A stretch of 51,624 nt of DNA from Pseudomonadota bacterium. GTDB lineage: Bacteria > Myxococcota_A > Polyangia > Haliangiales > Haliangiaceae. This document shows, piece by piece, positions 40,894-50,457 of the stretch. The notes beneath the pieces were generated by a model, which was not told where the DNA came from, ran no database searches, and saw nothing but the letters and a program-made list of their open reading frames with translations. Location: contig JAKSDA010000504.1 of assembly GCA_022360315.1 (NCBI GenBank), forward strand, positions 1 through 51,624. Direction: 5' to 3'. Made by a program: the position numbers and the translations under genes. The stretch's first letter is position 1. Each line of letters begins with the position of its first letter.

Positions 40894-40972
40894 CAGCCTT
40901 GCGATGAGGCACGGAGCCGACTGTGCCAGAGTCTCGCTCGCGGCGTCTGCACGGGCTGGGACATTCAGAAAG

Positions 40973-42337
40973 TCATTGCATGTTCCCCCCGGGGCGCTGC
41001 GCAAGGGCGACTAGCATGGCGTAGTGCGACGAGTGGTAGTCGCCAAAGCGTGTGAAGACTTTGTATCGAAAGCCAAACTCTTCACACGTCTTCTGCACGA
41101 TCGGCGCAATGAATGGCAGATGCTCTCGTGGGATACCCGGTAGCAAGTGATGTTCAATCTGAAAATTGAAACCGCCCGACAACCAGCGATGAAAGCGGCC
41201 ACAATGGACATCGCACGTGTTCTGACACACCTGTGCCACCCAGGAGCCCGTCCGTTCTGGCGCTGAGTCGGTCATATGTACAACAGCCGCCACAAAATAG
41301 GTCGCACATTGCCAAACAGCGTTGAAAATAAGGCAGCACACGAGCCACTTCCAAAACCCAACCAGCGCGAGAGGAATGACGAAATGAACCACTATGCTGA
41401 TAACAGGGCTTACATAATTCTCAAATATGAACGCTCGGTCGCGTGACAACTTTCGCCTCGCGAAGTAGGGAGTAATCCTCAGTAGACCACTCATCATTTG
41501 TATAGATATATAAAAAGCATACACGAGTGGGGCGATACGGTGCTGATAGCGGTGAATTGGACGCCATGGAATACTCTCGGCGAGTCGAATGAAGGGAGCA
41601 ACAGCGAGTACCTCATAGTCGTGATCGGGTATCATCGGTTGTTCGTGATGACGGAAGTGCTCGTACTGAAAATGACGCTCAAACATGGCCGGAAAAAATA
41701 TGCTCCATAGCGTACTCGCTACTCGGGCCTTCCAGCCGGGGCGCGCTCCCGCCCTGATCAATAAGCCATGAGCGTGCTCATGAGCAAAGCTACCCACCAG
41801 CGAGCATGACGCCAGGCCCATGCCGATGGCGAATGGCCACCAGCCTATGAAGTAGGTACAAAACCAGCATCCAAACCAGAGCAATGCTGTTGCCGTTACC
41901 TCACTCCATGAGCGCCAAGTAGGATGAAGCGAGGCCCTGGCCTCGCGCAACGCTGCAAACACACGCCGCTTGAGCTCCTTGATGAAGAACATATCTCGTT
42001 CGAGAGAGTAAGACTCGCTCTCGATGCGTCCTACGCAGTAGCGTTTCAAGTACCGTGTCAGCTCCTTTCTATGATGCGTGGTCACCATGGCCGAAGCATT
42101 GTCACCGGCCAGGATCGCCGGGATGCTTCCTCCCGGGTGGGACTTTAGCCATGCCGTGATGTCGTAAACAAACCCATTCACAACGATCCAGCAGTCATCA
42201 TTTGAATTATGCCGTTCCACCTCACTCCAGGAAATCGTATCGTCCACTGGACAGAGGCTCTCATCCCGACTCGGGTACGGTACTACAGGAACACCTGGTC
42301 GATTTGCCAGCAAAGGAGAGTTTTCGATCTGGTTCAT
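40973..42337 (-). CDS. Cytochrome b5-fused front-end fatty-acid desaturase
   Basis: 454 residues; the start at 42337 has AGGTGG four bases upstream. N-terminal cytochrome b5 (about 35-105) with heme motif HPGG and SEVERHNSNDDCWIVVNGFVYDI. The desaturase part has three His boxes: HEHAHG, HFRHHEQP, and QIEHHLLPG. The Gln in the third box together with the b5 fusion are hallmarks of front-end (delta-5/6/4) desaturases making polyunsaturated fatty acids. Four to six transmembrane helices (e.g. ALLWFGCWFCTYFIGWWPFAIG). It acts on membrane lipids or acyl-CoA with electrons from b5. Regioselectivity cannot be read. Confidence 0.92.
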   Translation of the reverse strand: MNQIENSPLLANRPGVPVVPYPSRDESLCPVDDTISWSEVERHNSNDDCWIVVNGFVYDITAWLKSHPGGSIPAILAGDNASAMVTTHHRKELTRYLKRYCVGRIESESYSLERDMFFIKELKRRVFAALREARASLHPTWRSWSEVTATALLWFGCWFCTYFIGWWPFAIGMGLASCSLVGSFAHEHAHGLLIRAGARPGWKARVASTLWSIFFPAMFERHFQYEHFRHHEQPMIPDHDYEVLAVAPFIRLAESIPWRPIHRYQHRIAPLVYAFYISIQMMSGLLRITPYFARRKLSRDRAFIFENYVSPVISIVVHFVIPLALVGFWKWLVCCLIFNAVWQCATYFVAAVVHMTDSAPERTGSWVAQVCQNTCDVHCGRFHRWLSGGFNFQIEHHLLPGIPREHLPFIAPIVQKTCEEFGFRYKVFTRFGDYHSSHYAMLVALAQRPGGNMQ

Positions 42338-42653
42338 CGGGCCACCTAATCTGATTGTGGCATACAGAATAATCGAGCGAGGCCAGGGTCGCCAACTCGC
42401 TAACTTCTTTATTGGGCCTCGGCCTGGACTTGGTGAGGAGAGCATGCAGAATTTCGTCCCAGCTGAAATCCGTCCTCTATAGTGGACAAACTCGGACAGA
42501 TTTCAAGGGTCGTGACCCTTTCTCTTCGGCGGCAGACGCATGGAATACGACTGAATGCTCCACCGGTAGTATTCACTCGAGGTCGGGTCGTTGTCTGGTG
42601 TCATGGACAGTCGCCCATGGCCACGGTAAGCTACATTCAGAGTTTGGTACCGC
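42338..42653. other. Divergent intergenic region, no recognised element
   Basis: This 316-bp gap separates the desaturase and the large kinase. Beyond the desaturase ribosome site (AGGTGG next to 42337) I see no promoter consensus, palindrome or ORF that I can defend. Confidence 0.4.
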
Positions 42654-45600
42654 ATGAACACGACTGGACGGAATCGTCGGCTGGAAGAATTGCTCAATGA
42701 CTTGCTCAATGTCGATGCGAGCGAGCGCGCCGAGTTGCTGGACCGCCTAAGTGCCGATGATGCCATTCTCCGTGCAGAGCTCGAAGAGCGGCTCGCGGCG
42801 GCAGACGAATCATCGCGGAATCCGTCTTTGTCGGCCCAGCAAGGGACGGACCTGGACCCAAGAGGTTTGGATGATGATCGGCAAACTTTGGTTGACACCT
42901 TCGGTGCTCCCCTCCACACTGGCGAGACGAAGAACATTCACAATGGCGCTTGCCGCTGGGGGCATCAGTCGTTCCCGGCTGCTACCGAACAGCAGCCTTT
43001 GCCGCCAGCGCTGGCTGTCTTGCGTAGAGGGGCGCGATTTTCCCACTACGAACTGATCCGCGAACTGGGTCGCGGCGGCATGGGCACGGTTTACCTCGCG
43101 CGCGATACGCGACTTGATCGTCGCGTGGCCATTAAGTTCGTCCACAGCGACGACACGTCGCTGGCCGAACGCTTCATGGCCGAGGCCCGAGCCACAGCCC
43201 GCTGCAAACACGACCATATCGTCACCGTCCACGATGTGGGCGCGGAGCAGGGCTACTGTTATATGGTCTTGGAGTACCTTGAGGGCGAGACCTTGCGCAC
43301 GTGGCTCACCGAACGCTGGGAATCCCATCGCCTGTCTGATGGTCTTTCCAATGTCGAAGGAACGCTCGCCCCGCGGCAACCTGCGCACAGGACCTCGTCC
43401 ACGAGCACGGGGGTCACGCCCGTCGAGGCGGTCGAGATCATCATGCCGGTGGTGCGAGCGCTGGACTCCGCGCACGCGCAGGGTATGGTGCACCGAGATC
43501 TGAAACCCGAAAACATCATGCTAACCACGGACGGGGCGACCAAAGTACTTGACTTTGGCCTTGCCAAAGTGTTCGACGAATTCGCCGTGTCACGCTCCAG
43601 CAGTGAAGAGTTCATGACTCTGTGGCGCACTCACGGGTTTGCTACCCATACTGGTACTGTCGTCGGCACAATGCCATATATGTCACCGGAGCAGTGGGGC
43701 GCCGATGATATCGATACGCGCACTGATATATGGGCCGTGGGCATCATGCTGTGGGAGATCATCGTCGGTCACCACCCGCTGGATCCATTGTCCTATGCGC
43801 GGCTCCAGTCGGTGAAGGATCTCGATCTGCCCATGCCGAGTTTGGCCGAAAAGCGGCCAGATCTGGGGGAGGTTGGCGCCATCGTCGATCGCTGCTTGCA
43901 CAAGCGCAAAGAGGCGCGCATGCCCTCGGCCGAGGCATTGCGCGCCGCGCTCGAATCCCTGGACGAGTTGCTGCAAGCGCTGCCCAAAGCCCGCCGCAAA
44001 CGAGGTGTCAGGCTCACGCCCGCGGCTGCAAACCTCGCTGTCGCGCCCACTCGCCTCGGCTCCACGGGTGACTCGGCAAATTCCGCCACCCAACTCGATG
44101 CCGAGCAGCGACCTTTGACGATCATGCGGGGCGTCTTGGAGTTCGCGACGCTCGAAACCACGCCCGAGGAACAACTCAAGCATCTCCGTCGAATCCACGA
44201 GGTATGTGACAGGGTGGTGACCCGACTCGGCGGCTTTATTGAGGACCATACCGTCGACGGCTTCCGAGTCATCTTCGGCTATCCCATGGCCTCGGAGCAC
44301 GGCGCAATGCGGGCTGTCATGGCGGGGATTCAAATCCTGGATGAGTTGCGCTCCGCCGCGGCTGCACATGAGTTGGTGCCGCTTCCCAAGATCGCCGTCC
44401 AGCACCGCCTGGCGCTCATTTCGCCCATTGGTCGGACTGCCAAAGTCGTGGGGGGAAGGGAGCTTCTTCACACCATGCTCGACGTGTCTCCAGCTGGGAC
44501 TGTGGTGATCGATCGCGCGACCCTGGACGTGGTCGGCGGCTACTTCCAGACCCGACCACTCCCAAACTCTGACGATGCGGTGCTCGTTGTGGCGCGAAAT
44601 CAGGCAAGAACCCGTCTGGAAGTGCAGCAACAGGCACCGCTTTCGCCTCTGATAGGCCGACGTATTCAGCTCGAGATGCTCATAGAGTGCTGGAACCGCG
44701 CTGCCTGCGGTAGTGGCAGTGTGGCCCTTGTGGTCGGCGAGGCCGGTATCGGAAAAACACGGCTCCTTAACGAGTTTCGGATTCGGGTAGCGCAGACTCT
44801 CGCGGTGCGTGCTGAATGGCGCTGTTCTCCGTACCATACCCAAAGCGCGTTTCATCCGATCATTGAGAATGTCAGGCGCTCGCTCAAACTCGAGGAGTTC
44901 CATGACCAGGCGACGCAGCAAACGACGCTGCGGGCAGCCCTCAAACGGGTAAAACTCGACGACGAAAACACCATTTCAGCCCTGGCAGTGCTCCTTTCAA
45001 TCAATCGCCAGGCGCCCGAGTTCACTCCCTCGCGGCTGCGGGAGCTACAGATTTCGAGCATTGGCTCGTGGATCGTAGCCCTCTCGAAACAGTATCCAAT
45101 CCTGTGTGCCATCGAGGACCTGCACTGGGCCGATCCCTCTACAATCGATTTGCTTGGGCATCTGTGCGATATCGTGGCGACCAACCGTATTCTTTTGGTG
45201 TGCACATGGCGGCCTGAGTTCACTCCCCCTTGGCCGAGACGCAGTTACTTTGTCAACGTGGACCTTCCATCGCTGTCGTTGAGCGAGGCCGAAATCCTGG
45301 TCGATGCGCTGCCCGGCGGAAGCGACCTCAACGCAAAAGCCAAGGAGCAGTTGATACAGAGAAGCGACGGAATCCCACTCCACATTGAAGAGCTTATCAA
45401 AGTATATAAAGAGTATTATACCGAAGGCGACGAGGAATACGCCTTTGAAGAGCGTTGCGAAATCCCGCGCGCGCTTCACGAATTGCTCGCTGCGCGGCTC
45501 GATCGTCTGGGCAAAGCCAGAACTGCAGCCTGTGCCGCAGCGGTGCTCGGTCGCCGCTTCGATCTCGACAATCTGGCAGCAATCCTCGACGTGAATGGCG

Positions 45601-46880
45601 ACGAGGCAGCCGAGCTGGTCGCTCCGCTCGTCGACGCGGAGTTTGTATATCCGACCGACCTCCTCGGCGGCAGCCAGGCGTATCTCTTCAAGCACGCGCT
45701 TTTGCGCGATGCCGCCCTCCAGACCCTGCCCGAGAGTATGCGCCGCACATACCACTATAAAGTAGCGGAGCATTTGGTGGCCACCCAGGCGGACAGAGTG
45801 GCTGCGCAGCCAGAAATCGTTGCACTTCACTTTGCCAGGGCGGGTGAATCTGAACGCGCGCTACCCTTCTGGTGTAGAGCGAGTCGTCGCGCGCTACAAA
45901 ACCTGGCAATTGGAGAGTCTCTGCAGCACATCGAGCAAGGGCTCGCATCGACATCCCTCGCCCCCGAGACTCCTGACACGTTGCGAGCGCGTCTAGAGCT
46001 CCTACAGGCCAAGGGAATGGCCCTGACAGCGGCACGCGGATACTCGTCACTGGCAGCTGAATCGACGTACCTCGAAGCCCGAATGCTGTCCAGACAGCTC
46101 GACGATCCCGAAGAGTTTGCCGCCATTTTGTACGGGCTATGGCGCTATCATCTCGTCCGAGGCGAACTGAGCTCCGCATTTCGACTCGGCCAGGAGCTTC
46201 TGGAGGCAACTGAGACCGGCACGGGCTCTCATCTCAAGCCGGCAGCGAACCGAGCTCTTTGCACCACTCTCTTCTTTCTCGGTCGATACGACGAGGCCGT
46301 CACTCACGCGGAAGCTGGCATTGCCGCCTACGACGGCTCGAAGGCGTGGACGAGCGGATTGATCTACTTATCCGACCCAAAAGTGACCTGTCTGAGCTAT
46401 TTGGGACTCGCTCTTTGGAAACAGGGGCACAGGCGAGCGGGGATGCAGCGAGGCCGCGCTGCGGAGGAGCTGTCGCGCCAATTGGGGCACTCTCACACCC
46501 GCGTCAACGCGTTGCACCTGCTCGCCTGGCTCCAGCAGTTTTCGGGAGACGCCCACGGCACGTTTGCTGCGGCGGATGAAATGGTCACCTTGTGTGAAGA
46601 ACACGGATTCGCTCTATTTGGCCAGTGGGGTCGAATCTTGAGGGGTTGGGCCAAGGTAATAAAGACAGGCCGCGAAGCGGGTCTCCGAGAGATGGAAGGC
46701 GCCATGTCCAAAGCTGTCGACGCAGGTGCGGGCCTGCTGAATTGCTACTGGTGGTCGCTCCTCGCCGACGCGCTCGCCAGGCTAAACCGAGCGGACGATT
46801 CTCGCGCTGCCACCGCGCGTTCCCTCCGTTTATCGAACTTGAGCGGCGAACGATGGCTGGCCGAGCCGAGTTTGCATTGA
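42654..46880 (+). CDS. Ser/Thr kinase with degenerate cyclase, STAND ATPase and TPR domains
   Basis: 1408 residues. Kinase domain (130-440): GRGGMGTVY, Lys161, HRDLKPEN (Asp282), DFG Asp300. Then a class III cyclase-like domain (about 486-640). The usual first metal-binding motif (FCDLVGST-like) is replaced by MRGVLEFATL; only the second Asp (TVDGFRVIFGYP) is kept, so cyclase activity is doubtful. Next an AAA/STAND ATPase with P-loop GEAGIGKT (695-702), Walker B LCAIEDLHWADPS, then TPR-like helices to the end. This is a giant signalling protein of the LuxR/MalT-STAND type fused to a kinase. The reading frame ends prematurely relative to likely homologues (see the following tail). Confidence 0.9.
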   Translation: MNTTGRNRRLEELLNDLLNVDASERAELLDRLSADDAILRAELEERLAAADESSRNPSLSAQQGTDLDPRGLDDDRQTLVDTFGAPLHTGETKNIHNGACRWGHQSFPAATEQQPLPPALAVLRRGARFSHYELIRELGRGGMGTVYLARDTRLDRRVAIKFVHSDDTSLAERFMAEARATARCKHDHIVTVHDVGAEQGYCYMVLEYLEGETLRTWLTERWESHRLSDGLSNVEGTLAPRQPAHRTSSTSTGVTPVEAVEIIMPVVRALDSAHAQGMVHRDLKPENIMLTTDGATKVLDFGLAKVFDEFAVSRSSSEEFMTLWRTHGFATHTGTVVGTMPYMSPEQWGADDIDTRTDIWAVGIMLWEIIVGHHPLDPLSYARLQSVKDLDLPMPSLAEKRPDLGEVGAIVDRCLHKRKEARMPSAEALRAALESLDELLQALPKARRKRGVRLTPAAANLAVAPTRLGSTGDSANSATQLDAEQRPLTIMRGVLEFATLETTPEEQLKHLRRIHEVCDRVVTRLGGFIEDHTVDGFRVIFGYPMASEHGAMRAVMAGIQILDELRSAAAAHELVPLPKIAVQHRLALISPIGRTAKVVGGRELLHTMLDVSPAGTVVIDRATLDVVGGYFQTRPLPNSDDAVLVVARNQARTRLEVQQQAPLSPLIGRRIQLEMLIECWNRAACGSGSVALVVGEAGIGKTRLLNEFRIRVAQTLAVRAEWRCSPYHTQSAFHPIIENVRRSLKLEEFHDQATQQTTLRAALKRVKLDDENTISALAVLLSINRQAPEFTPSRLRELQISSIGSWIVALSKQYPILCAIEDLHWADPSTIDLLGHLCDIVATNRILLVCTWRPEFTPPWPRRSYFVNVDLPSLSLSEAEILVDALPGGSDLNAKAKEQLIQRSDGIPLHIEELIKVYKEYYTEGDEEYAFEERCEIPRALHELLAARLDRLGKARTAACAAAVLGRRFDLDNLAAILDVNGDEAAELVAPLVDAEFVYPTDLLGGSQAYLFKHALLRDAALQTLPESMRRTYHYKVAEHLVATQADRVAAQPEIVALHFARAGESERALPFWCRASRRALQNLAIGESLQHIEQGLASTSLAPETPDTLRARLELLQAKGMALTAARGYSSLAAESTYLEARMLSRQLDDPEEFAAILYGLWRYHLVRGELSSAFRLGQELLEATETGTGSHLKPAANRALCTTLFFLGRYDEAVTHAEAGIAAYDGSKAWTSGLIYLSDPKVTCLSYLGLALWKQGHRRAGMQRGRAAEELSRQLGHSHTRVNALHLLAWLQQFSGDAHGTFAAADEMVTLCEEHGFALFGQWGRILRGWAKVIKTGREAGLREMEGAMSKAVDAGAGLLNCYWWSLLADALARLNRADDSRAATARSLRLSNLSGERWLAEPSLH

Positions 46881-47010
46881 AGGCCCACGCCGATCAAGTT
46901 CCCAGGCTGCCCGCGCGGACCGACACGCGGAAGCCAACCAGGTAGCTCGCAGGCTTCTCGACCGCCTCGGGCTCCAACTTCCCAAGCGTCTGCGCCCTCA
47001 ACTGCCATAG
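46881..47010 (+). pseudogene. Decayed C-terminal tail of the preceding kinase
   Basis: Just before the stop, CCGAG is duplicated in tandem. Removing one 5-bp copy restores a frame reading EFALKAHADQ. One further single-base shift then gives ARADRHAEANQVARRLLDRL and a stop at 47010. This looks like the natural TPR-helix tail broken by two indels. Sequencing error is an equally possible explanation. The remainder of the gap to 47080 shows nothing. Confidence 0.4.
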
Positions 47011-47080
47011 CCAAATGTAGTGCCAACTTTTCGACTAACTCATTAAAAACACTCGTCCCCCCTAAACTGCGGAAGTTGGG

Positions 47081-49534
47081 CTAGGTTCTGGTCGCCCGGC
47101 GCCAGGCCTTGAGCAGGGCGATCTCGACTGCGTCGGCCAAGGCGTAGAGCTCTTCGCCATCGGCTGGTGCCGCCACCGCTTCGATCGCAGTGCGTTCGTC
47201 GTCGGGTATATCCGGGACCAGCGCTGCGAAAAGCCCCCGGGGGGTCGGCTGGGCGGCAATCGTGCCGGCGATCAGTCCGATGATCGCCGCGACGTCGTCT
47301 TCTGGCCTGGGTCGGGCAGCCTCGTTATCAGCCCGGCCCAGTCCACAGATGAGAACAGTGGGATTGACATCCTCATCGACCAGCACGGTGTTCTCGCCGA
47401 TGGCGCCATGGGCCGTGCCGATCTCGTGCAGCGGTGCGACTGCGCGGGACAGGCGCTTGAGCAGCCTGATCGCTTGACGCGGAGATGGAGGCGTCGCGGA
47501 AAACACCTCGCTCAGCAGAGTACCGGACGGGGCTTCGAATACTGCCACGCCAGAGCTCTTGTCATAGGCCAGGGCGCGCTGGAGAAACGGACCGCCGCCG
47601 CGGGCCAGAGCGTAGAGCCTTTGCTCCTCGGCCTCGCTGCCTCCGCTGCAGCGCTCGAGGATCACCGAGCGATTGAGCACCACGTCCACGGCGCGGCTCA
47701 GATCCGACACCTCGGTCGTGCCGATGGGGGTTTCAAATTGATAGCGCGGCCCGCTCTGCTCCTCGTCGGCACTGCCGTCGTCGCGCCTGTCGCCATTCTG
47801 GTCGTTCTCGCTGCCGGCCGCGCGCTCGCCGGCCAGCCCGGGCGACCCTCGCTCACCCGCGTCGGTCTCGGATCGCAGCTGGGTGCGCGGCAAGACCAAG
47901 ATCGTCGGCCGATCGCTCTCACCCAGATCGAGATCGACGATGGCCTGGCGCAACTCGTCGATAGACGGGTAGCGGTCGCCCGGGCTCTTGCACAGCAACC
48001 GGGCCAGGATCGCATCCCACCCGGGTGCGATGGTCTCGGCCATCGTCGATGGGTGCGGCGGAGTCTCGCCGAGATGCTGGGCCACGAAATCGGGGCCCAA
48101 AAATGGCAGCCGGCCGACAAGCGCCTCGAACATGGTCACTCCGAGCGAGTACAGATCCGCCGCGATACTGAGCGGCGCGCCGGTGATCTGTTCGGGCGAC
48201 ATATAGGCCAGGGTGCCGATGAGCCCCCCGGTCTGAGTCTGGCCCAGGTCGAGCAGATGGGCGATGCCGAAGTCGCCCAGCTTGGCCGTACCGCGGGCGT
48301 CGAAGAAGATATTGGCCGGCTTGACGTCGCGGTGGATGACTCCTCGCCTGTGGGCGAGTTCCAGCCCGGCCAGCACGTCCAGGGTCATGCGCCGCACCGC
48401 AGAGGCAGACAGGGGGTTCTGACTGATGCGGCTGGCCAGCGAACCTCCGCTCATCAGCTCCATGACCAGATATCCCTTTTCGGGCGATACGTCGTGGACC
48501 TCGACCAGATTGGGATGGCGCAGGGCACCGGCCAGCTTGGCCTCGCGAACAAAGCGCTCGTAGGCCTGATTGCCCGGCGACGATGCGATGTGAAACAGTT
48601 TGACCGCACAGGTTCGGTCGCGAACTTCGTCGTGGGCGCGATACACCCGACCTGTGCCACCGGTGCCGATGAGCTCCTCGGTGCGATAGCGCCCGCCGAT
48701 CATCTGGCCTTCGGACTGGTCTTGAGTCTCAGCCGGGTCCACCGCGCCATCGGCCGCGCGCTCGTGTTTGAGAAAGGTCTCGACATCGGTGGCGAGCTCG
48801 GGATTGTCGGTCCGCGCCTCGACCAAGACGTCGCGAGCTGCATCGCGCAGACCCATGGCGGCCAGCGAGACGATCAGTGCCCGGCGGGCCTGTTCGCGGG
48901 TTTCGTCGCTGCGCGCCGCTGCTTGCAGATAGCGCGCAGAAGTCTCGTAGTCCATGCGCCGCGCCAGCAGCGTGCCGAGCTGAAGCTGGGCCCTGGCCTG
49001 CTCGGCACCGGGTGAGCCGAGTTCGATAAAACGCTCGAGCCGTCGGCCGGCGTCGCGATCGCGCCCGAGCGCTTCGAGCAGCCGGGCGGCGTCGAGGTCC
49101 TGATGCGCATTCGTGTAGTATTCGACGGCGACATCGAACTCACCCAGGGTTTCGGCGCGCCGTGCCGCATCGGCAAAGCGACGCCGCGAGGCAAAGATCT
49201 CCATGGCCAGGCGTTGTCCGTCGGCGCCGTTCTCATCGAGAACCGTCGACAGATCGATGATCTGTTGCTCGTCGCGGGCATCGATGGCGTTCTTCAGAGC
49301 ACGGCCGAGGTCGCCGGCCCGGCGGGCGCAGTCAGCCGCGCGGGAAAACTCCCATATTCGCTCGTAAAGCTCGGTCGCTCGCAGTGGGTCGCCGCGCTGG
49401 TCGGCCAGCATGGCAGCATCGGCATAACGCCCCTCGGCGACCAGGGCATCGACGTCCGCGTCGACACGGTCGCGGGTGGCCGCGCCATTTGTGTCCGACC
49501 GATTACCATTGGGTCCATCCGAATTGATCGCCAC
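47081..49534 (-). CDS. Ser/Thr kinase with N-terminal TPR-like region and C-terminal pseudokinase
   Basis: About 817 residues from GTG 49534 (GTG 49552 or TTG 49567 are alternatives). The N-terminus (to about 265) is made of TPR/SEL1-like helices. The central kinase domain is complete: GTGGTGRVY, Lys in CAVKLF, HRDVKPAN, DFG and GTLAYMSPEQ. A disordered acidic linker follows. The last 190 residues resemble a second kinase domain in which HRDxKxxN has become HGAIGENTVL and DFG has become CGLG, so it should be catalytically dead. No membrane segment. It is divergent from mtnP by about 44 bp. Confidence 0.9.
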   Translation of the reverse strand: MAINSDGPNGNRSDTNGAATRDRVDADVDALVAEGRYADAAMLADQRGDPLRATELYERIWEFSRAADCARRAGDLGRALKNAIDARDEQQIIDLSTVLDENGADGQRLAMEIFASRRRFADAARRAETLGEFDVAVEYYTNAHQDLDAARLLEALGRDRDAGRRLERFIELGSPGAEQARAQLQLGTLLARRMDYETSARYLQAAARSDETREQARRALIVSLAAMGLRDAARDVLVEARTDNPELATDVETFLKHERAADGAVDPAETQDQSEGQMIGGRYRTEELIGTGGTGRVYRAHDEVRDRTCAVKLFHIASSPGNQAYERFVREAKLAGALRHPNLVEVHDVSPEKGYLVMELMSGGSLASRISQNPLSASAVRRMTLDVLAGLELAHRRGVIHRDVKPANIFFDARGTAKLGDFGIAHLLDLGQTQTGGLIGTLAYMSPEQITGAPLSIAADLYSLGVTMFEALVGRLPFLGPDFVAQHLGETPPHPSTMAETIAPGWDAILARLLCKSPGDRYPSIDELRQAIVDLDLGESDRPTILVLPRTQLRSETDAGERGSPGLAGERAAGSENDQNGDRRDDGSADEEQSGPRYQFETPIGTTEVSDLSRAVDVVLNRSVILERCSGGSEAEEQRLYALARGGGPFLQRALAYDKSSGVAVFEAPSGTLLSEVFSATPPSPRQAIRLLKRLSRAVAPLHEIGTAHGAIGENTVLVDEDVNPTVLICGLGRADNEAARPRPEDDVAAIIGLIAGTIAAQPTPRGLFAALVPDIPDDERTAIEAVAAPADGEELYALADAVEIALLKAWRRATRT

Positions 49535-49578
49535 AGCGAGAAAATGGTACACCGCGATGACTTGCAAGCGGAGATATC

Positions 49579-50457
49579 ATGTCAGAACGCGTCATTGGAG
49601 TCATAGGCGGCAGTGGAATCTACGAGATGGACGCACTCGAAAACGTCGAGGAAGTCGCCGTCGAGACGCCATTTGGGCCGCCTTCCGATCAGTACATCAC
49701 CGGTACGCTCGACGGGGTCAAGATGGTGTTCCTAGCCCGTCACGGTCGCGGCCATCGCATCTTGCCCCACGAGATCAACTACCGGGCCAACATCTTCGGA
49801 ATGAAAACCCTGGGCGTGCAGTGGATCATATCGCTGTCGGCGGTCGGATCCATGCGCGAGGACATCCGTCCCGGGGACATGGTCGTGGTCGATCAGTTCA
49901 TCGACCGCACCAACGGGCGCGACAGTACATTCTTCGGCGACGGCATTGCGGCGCACGTGAGTTTCGGCGATCCGGTCAGCCCGATTCTGGCCGATGTGCT
50001 GTACCGCGCTGCCAGTGAAGTAGCCGAGGGGCAGGATTTTACTGTCCACCGCGGTGGAACATACATCGTCATGAACGGGCCCCAGTTTTCGACCCGCGCT
50101 GAATCCAATATCTACCGGAGCTGGGGTGTCGATGTCATTGGTATGACCAACATGCCCGAAGCCAAACTGGCCCGTGAGGCCGAGATCAGCTATGCCACAG
50201 TGGCTTTGGCAACTGACTATGACTGCTGGCACGAGAGCGAGGAGGAGGTTTCGGTCGAGGCGGTGATCGCTGTGGTCAAGAAAAACGCCCAGCGTGCCCG
50301 TCGGGTGGTGGCCAGAGCAGTGGACAAGGTTCCGGCCGAGCACACGTGCATTGCGACCAATGCACTCGACAATGCCATTCTGACGGCGCCAAACCATATT
50401 TCGGCCGAGAAACGACAGAAGCTGGGTGCTCTTCTTGGCAGGTATTTCGGATCATGA
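49579..50457 (+). CDS. mtnP: S-methyl-5'-thioadenosine phosphorylase
   Basis: 292 residues, PNP/MTAP family. It cleaves methylthioadenosine with phosphate to adenine and methylthioribose-1-phosphate in methionine salvage. Landmarks: GVIGGSGIYEMDAL, LARHGRGHRILPHEINYRAN, SAVGSMREDI, the phosphate/base region NGPQFSTRAESN, MTNMPEAKLAREAEI, and ATDYDCWH. GGAG six bases upstream supports the ATG. The ATGA overlap couples it to the following PfkB kinase. Confidence 0.96.
   Translation: MSERVIGVIGGSGIYEMDALENVEEVAVETPFGPPSDQYITGTLDGVKMVFLARHGRGHRILPHEINYRANIFGMKTLGVQWIISLSAVGSMREDIRPGDMVVVDQFIDRTNGRDSTFFGDGIAAHVSFGDPVSPILADVLYRAASEVAEGQDFTVHRGGTYIVMNGPQFSTRAESNIYRSWGVDVIGMTNMPEAKLAREAEISYATVALATDYDCWHESEEEVSVEAVIAVVKKNAQRARRVVARAVDKVPAEHTCIATNALDNAILTAPNHISAEKRQKLGALLGRYFGS

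Noticed and set aside
42654..46880. Active adenylate/guanylate cyclase domain
   Set aside because: The first metal-binding motif is missing, so I describe it as cyclase-like and probably inactive.
47408..49015. 535-codon ORF antisense to the pseudokinase-kinase gene
   Set aside because: Shadow of a real kinase frame; its peptide has no recognisable domain.
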